A stretch of 32,240 bases of DNA from Chromobacterium sinusclupearum (GTDB taxonomy: Bacteria; Pseudomonadota; Gammaproteobacteria; Burkholderiales; Chromobacteriaceae). Under the pieces are notes generated by a model, which saw only the letters and a list, made by a program, of their open reading frames with translations, had not been told where the DNA came from and did no database searches. The stretch is from positions 1 through 32,240 of the forward strand of contig NZ_PPTF01000058.1 of NCBI RefSeq assembly GCF_002902845.1. Direction: 5' to 3'. A program made the position numbers and the translations under genes. Numbering within the stretch: the stretch's first letter is position 1; each line of letters begins with the position of its first letter. Below, in pieces: positions 16,029-25,094 of the stretch.

Positions 16029-16096
16029 GCCATAGGCCGGGCTCGCCGCTTCGACCCGCGGGCTATAATCGCCGCTCCCACTCCAGGAGAACTGCC

Positions 16097-16483
16097 ATGA
16101 AGCCCGCCCTCTTTCTGACACTGCTCGCGGCCAGCCACGTCGCGCTGGCCGCGGACGACAGCTGCAAAAACGCCATGACGACGCTGGAGATCAACGACTG
16201 CATGCAAAAGCAGTTTGAAGGCGCGGACAAGCGGTTGAACCTGCGTTATCAGGAATTGCTGCAAAAGCTGCGCCAGAACGATAACGGCGTGGCGGCGGAC
16301 AAGGACAAGCCCTCCTCCCTGCTGGCGCAGGCCCAGCGCAAATGGATAACCTTCCGCGACGCGGACTGCGACGCCAAGTACCAGATCTACATAGCCGGCA
16401 CCATACGCAATGCTGTCTTTCTGGGTTGCAAGATCGAGCGCACCGAACAGCGCATCAAGGAACTGGACCCCGCCCTCTGGTAA
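16097..16483 (+). CDS. Lysozyme-inhibitor LprI-like protein (DUF1311)
   Basis: Small exported protein, 128 residues. A signal peptide covers about 1-18 (cleavage ALA-ADD). The mature part has the DUF1311/LprI pattern: four cysteines (C23, C35, C91, C111) probably forming two disulfides, EINDCMQKQF early and QRKWITFRDADCD in the middle. Some members inhibit lysozyme; most are uncharacterised. AGGAG lies 7 nt before the ATG. It lies 68 nt after the exporter gene and 75 nt before the DapA-family gene. Confidence 0.85.
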   Translation: MKPALFLTLLAASHVALAADDSCKNAMTTLEINDCMQKQFEGADKRLNLRYQELLQKLRQNDNGVAADKDKPSSLLAQAQRKWITFRDADCDAKYQIYIAGTIRNAVFLGCKIERTEQRIKELDPALW

Positions 16484-16558
16484 GCCCTCGGGTTTGCGGC
16501 CACGCGCCCGAGGAGTATCATTTCCGCCTATCTTCAGACAAAACAAAAAGGGGCTGAC

Positions 16559-17461
16559 ATGGCAAGATACTGGGGACGGGTGCTGACCGCGATGGTCACG
16601 CCGTTTGACGCGACGGGGCGCTTGAATCTGGACATGGCATGCCAGTTGGCGCGCCACCTGGCCGACAACGGCAGCGACGGCCTGGTGCTGGCCGCCACCA
16701 CCGGCGAGGCCCCCACGCTCTCCGAGGCCGAGCGCTTCGACCTGATCCGCGCCGTCAGCGAAACCGTGACCATCCCGGTGCTGGCAGGCACCGGCAGCAA
16801 CGACACCCGCCACGCGCTGGAAATGACGGCCAAGGCGGAAGCCGCCGGCGCCGCCGGCGTGTTTTTGGTTTCCCCGTATTACAACCGGCCGCCGCAAGCC
16901 GGCATCGAAGCGCACTTCCGCGCGCTGGCCGCCGCCACCCGCTTGCCGGTGATGCTGTACGACGTGCCCTGCCGCACCGGCCGCCGCATCGGCCACGACG
17001 TGCTGATCCGCCTGTTCCGCGAGGTGGACAATATCGTCGCCTTCAAGGACGCCACCGGCGACCCGGCCGCCGCGGCCCGCTTGGTGGCCGAAGCCGGCGA
17101 TCATTTTGAGCTCTACTCCGGCGACGACGCGCTGACGCTGCCGCTGCTGGCCGTCGGCGCCGTCGGCGTGGTCGGCACTTCCAGCCACTGGACCGGCCCG
17201 GAGTTCGCCGCCATGATCGCTGCCTTCGAGCAAGGCGAGGTGGCCCGCGCCCGCGCCATCAACGCCGCGCTGCAGCCCTCTTTCGCCTTCGCCAATACCG
17301 AGGACTCGGTGTTCTCGATGTCGGTCAAGGCCATGCTGCGCAGCCAAGGCCTGGCGGTGGGAGAATGCCGCTTGCCGCTGCCGCCCGCGCCAGCCGGCGT
17401 CGAAGAACACGCCGCCCAGGTATGGCATGAACTGCAGGCCTGGCGAGCGATGCAGCGCTAA
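16559..17461 (+). CDS. dapA: 4-hydroxy-tetrahydrodipicolinate synthase family protein (DapA)
   Basis: Class I aldolase of the DHDPS/NAL family; a true DapA condenses pyruvate with aspartate semialdehyde in lysine and diaminopimelate synthesis. The 300-residue TIM barrel has Schiff-base lysine K163 (VAFKDATGD), T47 in TTGE, Y108 (SPYYNRP), Y134 and R139 (YDVPCRTGRR), the last being the DHDPS substrate-carboxylate arginine. The ATTGEAPTL motif and FKDATGD are closer to actinobacterial-type DapA than to the usual betaproteobacterial form (memory, not a search), so this may be a second paralogue. AAGGGG precedes the ATG, and a strong terminator follows. Confidence 0.85.
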   Translation: MARYWGRVLTAMVTPFDATGRLNLDMACQLARHLADNGSDGLVLAATTGEAPTLSEAERFDLIRAVSETVTIPVLAGTGSNDTRHALEMTAKAEAAGAAGVFLVSPYYNRPPQAGIEAHFRALAAATRLPVMLYDVPCRTGRRIGHDVLIRLFREVDNIVAFKDATGDPAAAARLVAEAGDHFELYSGDDALTLPLLAVGAVGVVGTSSHWTGPEFAAMIAAFEQGEVARARAINAALQPSFAFANTEDSVFSMSVKAMLRSQGLAVGECRLPLPPAPAGVEEHAAQVWHELQAWRAMQR

Positions 17462-17477
17462 GCCGCGCCAATCAAGC

Positions 17478-17505
17478 AAAAAGGAGACCTCTCGGTCTCC
17501 TTTTT
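17478..17505. terminator. Bidirectional intrinsic terminator, dapA / yajQ
   Basis: Stem GGAGACC/GGTCTCC (17483-17489 with 17494-17500) with a TCTC loop, flanked by AAAAA and TTTTT. It works for dapA on plus and, by symmetry, for yajQ on minus. Confidence 0.9.
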
Positions 17506-17529
17506 CTTCGCACTCGTACCGCCCAGGGC

Positions 17530-18030
17530 TTAATCGCGGAAGTTGTTGAACTGCAGCGGCGCGCCGTTTTCCAGGTCGTTGGCGATATCCTTCTTCAGCA
17601 GCGCGATGGCCTCCTGCAGCACGTCGCGCTTGGCGCCGGACACCCGCACCGCCTCGCCTTGGATGCTGGCCTGCACTTTCATCTTGGAGTCCTTCAGCAG
17701 CTTGACGATTTTCTTCGCCAGATCGCTGTCCAGGCCTTCCTTGATCTTCAGCACTTTCTTGACCTTGTTGCCGGATACCTTTTCCAGCTTGCCGTAGTCC
17801 AGGCTGCGCACGTCGACGGCGCGCTTGGACAGCTTGTTCACCAGGATGTCGTTGACCTGGTCCAGCTGGAATTCGGTGTCCGCGTACAGCGTCACTTCCT
17901 TGTCGTTGAATTCGATGCGGGCATCGCTGCCCTTGAAATCGTATCGGGTGGAGACTTCCTTGTTGGCCTGATCCAGCGCGTTGCGCACTTCCACCTTGTT
18001 TACTTCGGAAACGACATCAAAAGACGGCAT
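17530..18030 (-). CDS. yajQ: YajQ-family nucleotide-binding protein
   Basis: Cytoplasmic protein of the UPF0234/YajQ family, 166 residues, two small alpha/beta domains. It starts [10 protein letters not shown] and contains [12 protein letters not shown] and [19 protein letters not shown] family segments. Relatives in Xanthomonas and Pseudomonas bind cyclic di-GMP and act as transcriptional co-regulators; others bind tRNA or GTP. The ATG at 18028-18030 has GAGGA 7 nt upstream and gives the family length; the open frame extends further without support. A promoter lies at 18059-18087. Confidence 0.95.
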   Translation of the reverse strand: MPSFDVVSEVNKVEVRNALDQANKEVSTRYDFKGSDARIEFNDKEVTLYADTEFQLDQVNDILVNKLSKRAVDVRSLDYGKLEKVSGNKVKKVLKIKEGLDSDLAKKIVKLLKDSKMKVQASIQGEAVRVSGAKRDVLQEAIALLKKDIANDLENGAPLQFNNFRD

Positions 18031-18058
18031 AAAACTATCCTCATATGGAACCAGCAGA

Positions 18059-18087
18059 ATTCTAGTAGCGCGCCGTCGGCTTGTCAC
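18059..18087 (-). promoter_or_regulatory. Sigma-70 promoter of yajQ
   Basis: GTGACA (18082-18087), a 17-nt spacer, TAGAAT (18059-18064) on the minus strand, 5 of 6 in both boxes. The predicted start is near 18052, about 22 nt before the ATG. Confidence 0.6.
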
Positions 18088-18164
18088 CCGCGCCGGGCAT
18101 TGCCAAACCGCCCCGCTGCGTGGTGTGATGGCGGATTCAAGCCCATCATGACCAAAGACAAGAC

Positions 18165-18800
18165 ATGCTCGTGACCCTACCGCAACTGGCCGCCTTCCTG
18201 GCCGCCGCCATGCTGATCACCCTCTCGCCCGGCCCGGACAACCTGATGGTTCTGAGCCAGGGCATTTCGCGCGGCCGCCGCCAAGGCATGGCCTTCGGAC
18301 TCGGCTGCGCCCTCGGTTGCCTGAATCACACGCTGCTGGCGGCGCTGGGCATCAGCGCGCTAATCGCCGCGTCGCCGCTGGCTTTCACCGCGCTGAAAAT
18401 CGCCGGCGGGGCTTATCTAGTTTATCTGGGCTGGGGCGCCATCCGCAGCCCCGGCGCCAGCTTCCGCGCCGATGGCCAGGCAACCGGCCCGCAAAGCTCG
18501 TTGGCCGCCACCTTTCGCCGCGGCCTGATCGCCAATGCCATCAACCCCAAGGTGGTGCTGTTCTTCCTCGCCTTCCTGCCGCAATTCGTCAACCCGGCGC
18601 AGGGTCCGGCCAGCCTGCAGACCGCCATCCTCGGCACCCTGTTCACGCTGCAGGGCGCCGTCATCTTTGGCGCGCTGGGTTATTTTTCCGGCCATGTCGG
18701 CCAGTGGCTGGCCAGAAGCCGCAAGGCGAGCCAATGGCTGGATCGCATCGCGGGCAGCATTTTCATCGCTTTGGGACTGCGCCTGATTCTGGCGCGCTGA
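18165..18800 (+). CDS. LysE/RhtB-family amino acid exporter
   Basis: Inner-membrane exporter, 211 residues with six hydrophobic segments. The family signature [12 protein letters not shown] is at about 21-32, and [15 protein letters not shown] in the middle is typical of RhtB-like homoserine/threonine and LysE-like exporters. Substrate is not determined. The ribosome-binding site is weak (AAGAC). It starts divergently from yajQ, 134 nt apart, and is followed by the DUF1993 gene 39 nt later, probably in one transcript. Confidence 0.92.
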   Translation: MLVTLPQLAAFLAAAMLITLSPGPDNLMVLSQGISRGRRQGMAFGLGCALGCLNHTLLAALGISALIAASPLAFTALKIAGGAYLVYLGWGAIRSPGASFRADGQATGPQSSLAATFRRGLIANAINPKVVLFFLAFLPQFVNPAQGPASLQTAILGTLFTLQGAVIFGALGYFSGHVGQWLARSRKASQWLDRIAGSIFIALGLRLILAR

Positions 18801-18839
18801 TCAGTGCCGACCTGTCGTCGGCGACACTAGGAGCCAAGC

Positions 18840-19349
18840 ATGACGTTCAACGTGTACCAAGCCTCCATCCCCGTGCTGTTGCGCGGACTGGACAATCTGT
18901 CCGCCATCCTGCGCAAGGCGGAGCAGGACGCCGCCGCGCGCAACATCGCGCCTGAAGTGTTTTTGCAGGCGCGGCTGGCGCCGGACATGTTCCCGCTGTT
19001 GCGGCAGGTGCAGATTGTCAGCGACACTGCCAAGGGCTGCGCTGCCCGGCTGGCCGGCATTGAGGTGCCGAGCTACGCCGACGAGGAAAAAAGCTTTGAC
19101 GAGCTGCAGCAGCGTCTGGCCCAGACCCGCGCCTTTATTGAGCGCATTCCCCAGGCGCAGCTGGACGGCAGCGAAAGCCGCGAAGTGACGCTCAAAGTGC
19201 GCGGCAACGAGCTGCGCTTCCAGGGCCAGGACTATCTGTGTGGCTTTGCGCTGCCCAATTTCTATTTCCACATCACGGCAGCCTACGCCATCCTGCGCCA
19301 TAACGGCGTGCCGCTGGGCAAGATGGACTATCTGGGCCAGGTGCAATAA
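18840..19349 (+). CDS. DUF1993 family protein
   Basis: 169 residues, cytoplasmic, predicted all-helical and related to DinB-like four-helix folds. It starts MTFNVYQASIPVLLRGLDNLS and carries the conserved FYFHITAAYAILRHNGVPLGK ending of the family with a histidine that could bind metal. Function unknown. AGGAG lies about 6 nt before the ATG. Likely co-transcribed with the upstream LysE-family gene. Confidence 0.85.
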   Translation: MTFNVYQASIPVLLRGLDNLSAILRKAEQDAAARNIAPEVFLQARLAPDMFPLLRQVQIVSDTAKGCAARLAGIEVPSYADEEKSFDELQQRLAQTRAFIERIPQAQLDGSESREVTLKVRGNELRFQGQDYLCGFALPNFYFHITAAYAILRHNGVPLGKMDYLGQVQ

Positions 19350-19368
19350 TTAAGCACAAGGCAGACGA

Positions 19369-19398
19369 ACGGCGCGACGGCAAAAACCGCCGCGCCGT
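19369..19398. terminator. Convergent hairpin, DUF1993 / DUF2788
   Basis: ACGGCGCG/CGCGCCGT (19369-19376 with 19391-19398), with inner CGG/CCG pairing around an A-rich loop. No strong U-tract on either strand, so this is a weak intrinsic terminator at a convergent junction. Confidence 0.5.
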
Positions 19399-19402
19399 CT
19401 GG

Positions 19403-19606
19403 CTATTTCTTCAGCAAGAATTCCACCAGCACGGTCTTGAAGATAAAGCCGGTCACGCCGAAGCCGAGCGCCAGAAACAGCACGAACATGCCCAGCTTGC
19501 CTGCCTTGGATTTCTTGCCCAGGTCCCAGATGATGAAGCCCATGAACAGAATCAAGCCAGTCAGACAGACCGCCATCGAAATATCGGTGAATTGCTCTTC
19601 GGACAC
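19403..19606 (-). CDS. DUF2788 membrane protein
   Basis: 67-residue inner-membrane protein with two hydrophobic segments (about 10-30 and 39-60) linked by a basic loop (DLGKKSKAGKLG). The N-terminus MSEEQFTDIS and the FMGFIIWDL segment match DUF2788, a small family of betaproteobacteria. Function unknown. It starts at GTG (19604-19606) with AAGGGA 7 nt upstream, 4 nt after the stop of the EamA gene, so it is translated from the same mRNA. Confidence 0.85.
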   Translation of the reverse strand: MSEEQFTDISMAVCLTGLILFMGFIIWDLGKKSKAGKLGMFVLFLALGFGVTGFIFKTVLVEFLLKK

Positions 19607-19610
19607 CTTG

Positions 19611-20522
19611 TCATCCCTTGCCGGCGCCAGTCTGTCGACCCGGCCTGTTCAATGAAGAAGAATTGCCGCCGCGCAGCACCAAAGCCACGCCTGCCGCAGC
19701 CATAACCATACCGCCCAGCGCCAGCGCGCTCAAGCGTTCGCCAAACAGCCACCAGGCCTGCAGCGCGGTCAATCCGGGCACCAGATACAGATAGGCCGCC
19801 ACCCGGCTGACATCGCCATCGCGCAGCATCCGCATCAGCAGCAATACGGCCAGCACCGACAGCATCAGCACGCTCCACCCCAGCGCGAAAATGAACTCTC
19901 CGCTCCATACCACTTTGTCGCCGCGCTCAAACGACAGCGCCAGCAGGCCGGTCACGCAAAATGCCGACAGATACTGATGGAAGGTGCCCGTCAAAGGATG
20001 GACGCCCTGCCCCCTGCGCTTCTGGTACAGCGTACCGAAGGTGATCATCAGCAGGCCGGCGGCGACAAACGCAATGCCAGGATTGCCACTTAGCGCCAGC
20101 CCCTTGCTGCCGGCGATCACCAGGGCCGTTCCGGCCAGTCCCAACGCCAAACCCAGCCACTGCACCGCGCGGAAACGCTGTTCGCCCAGCCACCAAGACA
20201 GCACAGCCGTCAGCAAGGGCTGCAAGCCCATGACCAGCGCCGCCAGCCCGGCCGGCACACCCAGCTTGATCGCGGCGAACAGGCAACCCAGATAACCGCC
20301 ATGCAGCAATCCGCCGCTGACCCACTGCCGCCTCATTTGCGGCGCGGTTGGCCAAGACGGGCGCAGCGCCGCCACCAGGCCTGCAAAGCACAGCAAGGTC
20401 AGCGCCATGCGGATGGCCAGGAAGGTGAACGGCCCGCAATACGGCAGGCCGAGCTTGGCGCCGGTAAAACCGGTGCTCCACAGCAGCACGAATACCCAGG
20501 GTATCCACTGATTCGCGCGCAT
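19611..20522 (-). CDS. EamA/DMT-family transporter
   Basis: Inner-membrane protein of 303 residues with about ten hydrophobic segments in two EamA domains. It starts MRANQWIPWVFVLLWSTGF; STGFTGAKLGLPY is typical of RhtA/RarD-like exporters. Substrate unknown. GGAGG lies 4 nt before the ATG at 20520-20522; the open frame continues upstream without support. It follows argG, with an intrinsic terminator between them, and precedes the DUF2788 gene. Confidence 0.9.
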   Translation of the reverse strand: MRANQWIPWVFVLLWSTGFTGAKLGLPYCGPFTFLAIRMALTLLCFAGLVAALRPSWPTAPQMRRQWVSGGLLHGGYLGCLFAAIKLGVPAGLAALVMGLQPLLTAVLSWWLGEQRFRAVQWLGLALGLAGTALVIAGSKGLALSGNPGIAFVAAGLLMITFGTLYQKRRGQGVHPLTGTFHQYLSAFCVTGLLALSFERGDKVVWSGEFIFALGWSVLMLSVLAVLLLMRMLRDGDVSRVAAYLYLVPGLTALQAWWLFGERLSALALGGMVMAAAGVALVLRGGNSSSLNRPGRQTGAGKG

Positions 20523-20539
20523 GAGTCCTCCATGACATG

Positions 20540-20568
20540 CAAAACAAATGGCGGCCTCAGGCCGCCAT
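20540..20568 (-). terminator. Intrinsic terminator after argG
   Basis: Perfect 9-bp stem ATGGCGGCC/GGCCGCCAT (20548-20556 with 20560-20568), 3-nt loop, followed on the minus strand by TTTGTTTT. It separates argG from the transporter gene. Confidence 0.8.
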
Positions 20569-20592
20569 GTCAAAGATATAAATCGGATTGTA

Positions 20593-21819
<1,227 letters not shown>

Positions 21820-21867
21820 TGCTTCTCTTTCCACTAAATTGTTTGCCTATGCGCCGAAGGGAGGACT

Positions 21868-22791
21868 TCAGTCCTGGCTGCGTCCCAACAGCAGGAATTC
21901 GATCAGGGCTTTTTGCACGTGCATGCGGTTTTCCGCTTCGTCCCACACCACGCTCTGCGGACCGTCTATCACCTCTGCCGCCACTTCCTCGCCGCGGTGG
22001 GCGGGCAGGCAGTGCATGAACAAGGCGTGGGGCTTGGCATGCTGCATTAGCGCCACCGTCACCTGATAGCCGGCAAAAGCCTCGCGCCGCGCGATTTGCT
22101 CGGCCTCGTAACCCATGCTGGTGAACACGTCGGTGGTGACGATGTCCGCTTCCTGCACGGCGCGCACGGGGTCCTGGGTCAGCTCCAGCACATCAGGGCC
22201 GTAATGATGGCCATCGAGCGCGGTCAGCTCGTAACCCAGCGGCGACGCTACTTTCAGCTTGAAGCCTAGCAGGCGCGCGGCCTGCAGCCAGGTGCGGCAC
22301 ACATTGTTGCCGTCGCCTATCCAGGCCACGGTCTTGCCCTTGATCGAACCATGCCGCTCGACATAGGTGAAAATGTCGGCCAACACTTGGCACGGGTGGT
22401 ACTCATTGGTCAGGCCGTTGATCACCGGCACCCGCGAGTGGGCGGCCAAGCGCTCCACCAGACCCTGTTCGAAGGTGCGGATCATGATGATGTCGCTCAT
22501 CCTGGACAGCACGCGCGCGGTGTCTTCGATAGGCTCGCCGCGGCCAATCTGCGAACTCTTGGTATCCAGAAACATCGCGTGGCCGCCCAGTTGCGCCATG
22601 CCGGCCTCGAACGAGACGCGGGTGCGCGTGGAATTCTTTTCGAACACCATGGACATCACCTTGCCGACCAGCGGCCGGTACAGCTCGCCGGCGCTTTGTC
22701 GTCGCTTCAGGACCTGGCTTCGCGCGAAGAGATGGTGGTACTCGTCGGGAGTGAGGTCGCTGAACTGCAGGTAATGCCTTACGGACGTCAT
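21868..22791 (-). CDS. argF: Ornithine carbamoyltransferase
   Basis: Makes citrulline from ornithine and carbamoyl phosphate. The 307 residues carry STRTR (54-58, carbamoyl-phosphate site), HPCQ (132-135), the DVFTSMG ornithine loop (about 221-227) and HCLPAHRG (260-267). The ATG at 22789-22791 has TTGGAG upstream and begins like other ArgF proteins. The same frame is open for 30 codons upstream through the leader hairpin, but those codons have no ribosome-binding site. The leader contains a promoter, an operator-like palindrome and an intrinsic terminator, so expression is probably regulated. Confidence 0.98.
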   Translation of the reverse strand: MTSVRHYLQFSDLTPDEYHHLFARSQVLKRRQSAGELYRPLVGKVMSMVFEKNSTRTRVSFEAGMAQLGGHAMFLDTKSSQIGRGEPIEDTARVLSRMSDIIMIRTFEQGLVERLAAHSRVPVINGLTNEYHPCQVLADIFTYVERHGSIKGKTVAWIGDGNNVCRTWLQAARLLGFKLKVASPLGYELTALDGHHYGPDVLELTQDPVRAVQEADIVTTDVFTSMGYEAEQIARREAFAGYQVTVALMQHAKPHALFMHCLPAHRGEEVAAEVIDGPQSVVWDEAENRMHVQKALIEFLLLGRSQD

Positions 22792-22803
22792 GATGCTCCA
22801 ATC

Positions 22804-22858
22804 AAAAAAAGAGGCCGTTGCGCGTGCAACACCAAGAGGTGATTTCATGCGCAACGGC
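22804..22858 (-). terminator. Intrinsic terminator / attenuator in the argF leader
   Basis: Perfect 10-bp stem GCCGTTGCGC/GCGCAACGGC (22849-22858 with 22814-22823), an inner CACC/GGTG pairing, then CTCTTTTTTT. It ends 12 nt before the argF ATG. It can terminate read-through from the decarboxylase gene and also transcripts from the argF promoter at 22949-22977. Confidence 0.75.
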
Positions 22859-22931
22859 ACATTACTACACGCTGGTCTCAAGTCACTTTACAAATGCCGC
22901 ACCCCCATAAGCACACAGGCATGTTTTACAG

Positions 22932-22944
22932 AAATGCGACATTT
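22932..22944. promoter_or_regulatory. Palindrome at the argF transcription start
   Basis: AAATG-CGA-CATTT, perfect 5-bp arms, overlapping the predicted +1 of the argF promoter. Candidate operator; it does not match the enterobacterial ArgR box closely. Confidence 0.35.
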
Positions 22945-22948
22945 GTTA

Positions 22949-22977
22949 TATTTATCGGAAATCGCCCTGTCTGACAA
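22949..22977 (-). promoter_or_regulatory. Promoter candidate of argF-argG
   Basis: TTGTCA (22972-22977, 5 of 6), a 17-nt spacer, TAAATA (22949-22954, 3 of 6) on the minus strand. It lies directly after the decarboxylase stop codon and gives a leader of about 150 nt. Confidence 0.4.
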
Positions 22978-22981
22978 GCAC

Positions 22982-24940
22982 TCAGTTGAACAGGCTGCGC
23001 CCCGGCAGCTCCGCCCACTCCTCCGGCCGCAGCACCCGCACGTAGAATTCCCCGCCATCTTCGGCCAAACCATGCATTTCTATGGTTTTTTGCGTTTTTT
23101 GCAAACGCGCCAGATAAGCCAGTATGGTGTCGTCTATCACCTGCCCCGGCACCAGCACCGGAATGCCGGGCGGATACGGCACGATCTGGTCGCAACACAC
23201 GCGCCCGCTCAGCGCGGCATTCGGCCGTCCGTCGTCATCCAGCAGCGGCAAACGTTCGCCGGCCTCGTAGAATGCGTCGCGCGGCAGGCAGGCCAGGCGG
23301 GTGAAGCGCGGGATTTCCGGCATCCGCCCCAGGGCGCGCGGCGGCCGGCCTTCCTTGGCCAGCCGCAGCATCGCGTCATACAGCCGCGACAACTTGCTGC
23401 GGGTGGTGCCTATGGTCAGCAGGAGCGTGATGGTGCTGAAGGTCGACTTCTCCACCTGGACGTTGTAGCGCTCGAACAGCGCCTGCTGCAGCTCGTCGGC
23501 GGTGAAGCCGGAACGGCTGAAATCGACCGTCAGCTTGGTGGGATCCAGCTGAATGCCGTCCTCGCGCATTTCTTCCGGCAATAGATCATTCAGCTCCAGC
23601 ACGCGGAAGGCACCGGTGGAGTTGATCTTCTCCCGCAGCTCCTGCGCCAGCTTCAAGGTGCGGTCCAGCAGGCGGTAGCCTTCCATCACCGCCTGCTTGC
23701 GCGCCACGTCCAGGCTGGCGATCAGGTTGTACTGCGGGCTGGTGGAAGCATGCATATTGAAGTTTTCACGGAACAAATGCTCGTCGAAGCGCGGGTCGTT
23801 GACGTGAATCATGCTGGCTTGCGAGAACGCCGACAGCACCTTGTGCGTGCTTTGCGTCACGTAGTCGGCGCCGGACTCCAGCGCGGTGGGGCGGAAGGCC
23901 GGATGGAAGCGGGCGAAGCCGTACCAGGCCTCGTCCACGATGACCTTGATGCCCTTCTCGTGCGCCGCCTCGATGATGGGCTTCAGGTCGTAGCGCAGGC
24001 CATCGTAAGTGCATGAAGTCAGGATCAGCACGCGCGCGTCCGGATTCTCGTCTATGGCCTGGAAAATGGTCGTCTTCGGCACCGGCCCGAAAATGCCGTA
24101 CTGGCGGTTGATCGACGAGTCCAGATACACCGGCCGCGCGCCGGACAGAATCACGCCGTGATGCACGGACTTGTGACAGTTGCGATCCAGCAGCAGCTTG
24201 TCGCCCGGCGCCAGCAGCGTCTGGAAAATCACCTTATTGGATGTGGAGGTGCCGTTGGTGGCGAAATAGGTCTTGCGCGCGCCAAAGGCCTTGGCCGCCA
24301 ACATCTGCGCCTCCGCGATGACGCCGGTGGGATGCAGCAGCGAATCCAGCATCGGCACCGATACCGACAAATCCGCGCGCAGCAGATGCTCGCCGACGAA
24401 CTCGTGGAAGTCGCCTACCCACGGGCTGCCCTTCAGCGAATCACCGCCGGAGTGGCCAGGCGTATGCCAGGAATCCTTGGCCATCCTGACATACTGTTTG
24501 AGCCGGTCATAAAAAGGAGTGGCGGATTTTTCCGCCAATTCGGCCGACAAAATGCGGAACCAGCCGTTGAAATCGGCTTCGTCGCGGTAGAAATAGCCGT
24601 CCACCGCATGGCTGGCCAACTCCTCCACCAGCGCTCGCTCGTCGTCATCCCGCAAGAAGACGTACAGCGAGATTTCCGGACGGAAATCGCTGATGCGGTT
24701 GGCCAGCTGCGCCGCCGCTTCGCCATTGGCGGTGCCCTTCAACTGCCGGTCCACCAGCGCCACCTGCACTTCGCCGTCGCGGGCAAGCAGCTCCATGGTT
24801 TCCGCCGTGGCGTTGGCGGCAACGAAAGTCAGGCCAAACGGATTCTCCAGCCGCACGGCGGCGGCCCCCAGGCCCGCCATCACTTCGGCTTGCCAAGTCA
24901 CATCGTCGCTGACCACGAGCACGCGGCTAACGGGTTTCAT
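22982..24940 (-). CDS. Arginine/lysine/ornithine decarboxylase
   Basis: PLP-dependent fold-III decarboxylase producing agmatine, cadaverine or putrescine; the substrate cannot be read from sequence. The N-terminal receiver-like wing domain (about 1-130) is followed by the PLP domain: H266-type HKSVHHG near 256-261, D336 (VDEAWYG) and Schiff-base K367 (STHKVLS). At 652 residues it is shorter than the 711-756 residues of the E. coli acid-inducible enzymes, mainly in the C-terminal part. AGGAG lies 8 nt before the ATG. It lies upstream of argF-argG on the same strand, separated by 190 nt with a promoter and a terminator. No antiporter gene is next to it. Confidence 0.93.
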   Translation of the reverse strand: MKPVSRVLVVSDDVTWQAEVMAGLGAAAVRLENPFGLTFVAANATAETMELLARDGEVQVALVDRQLKGTANGEAAAQLANRISDFRPEISLYVFLRDDDERALVEELASHAVDGYFYRDEADFNGWFRILSAELAEKSATPFYDRLKQYVRMAKDSWHTPGHSGGDSLKGSPWVGDFHEFVGEHLLRADLSVSVPMLDSLLHPTGVIAEAQMLAAKAFGARKTYFATNGTSTSNKVIFQTLLAPGDKLLLDRNCHKSVHHGVILSGARPVYLDSSINRQYGIFGPVPKTTIFQAIDENPDARVLILTSCTYDGLRYDLKPIIEAAHEKGIKVIVDEAWYGFARFHPAFRPTALESGADYVTQSTHKVLSAFSQASMIHVNDPRFDEHLFRENFNMHASTSPQYNLIASLDVARKQAVMEGYRLLDRTLKLAQELREKINSTGAFRVLELNDLLPEEMREDGIQLDPTKLTVDFSRSGFTADELQQALFERYNVQVEKSTFSTITLLLTIGTTRSKLSRLYDAMLRLAKEGRPPRALGRMPEIPRFTRLACLPRDAFYEAGERLPLLDDDGRPNAALSGRVCCDQIVPYPPGIPVLVPGQVIDDTILAYLARLQKTQKTIEMHGLAEDGGEFYVRVLRPEEWAELPGRSLFN

Positions 24941-24969
24941 GATGGTTTCTCCTGATTGTGTTTGCCGCG

Positions 24970-24985
24970 CACATTGTTATATGTG
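24970..24985. promoter_or_regulatory. Palindrome between the decarboxylase and dinG
   Basis: CACAT-TGTTAT-ATGTG, perfect 5-bp arms, in the 154-nt divergent gap. TATAAC inside it could serve as a -10 for the decarboxylase, but no matching -35 was found. Confidence 0.25.
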
Positions 24986-25094
24986 GAGTCTGTCCGGCCA
25001 TGCGCGTGTTTTTTGTTTCCCCCTATCCTATCCGCATCCTGCGCCCGCCGTCATTATGCAGGCGCACATCGGCCGCATACGTTACAATTGCGCC

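Noticed and set aside
16486..16513. CCTCGGG/CCCGAGG hairpin after the LprI-like gene as terminator
   Set aside because: Loop of 14 nt and no U-tract; dapA starts soon after, so termination is not supported.
22792..22881. In-frame N-terminal extension or leader peptide of argF through the terminator hairpin
   Set aside because: The codons cross the hairpin and U-tract, and neither TTG (22881) nor ATG (22848) has a ribosome-binding site; the 22791 start does.
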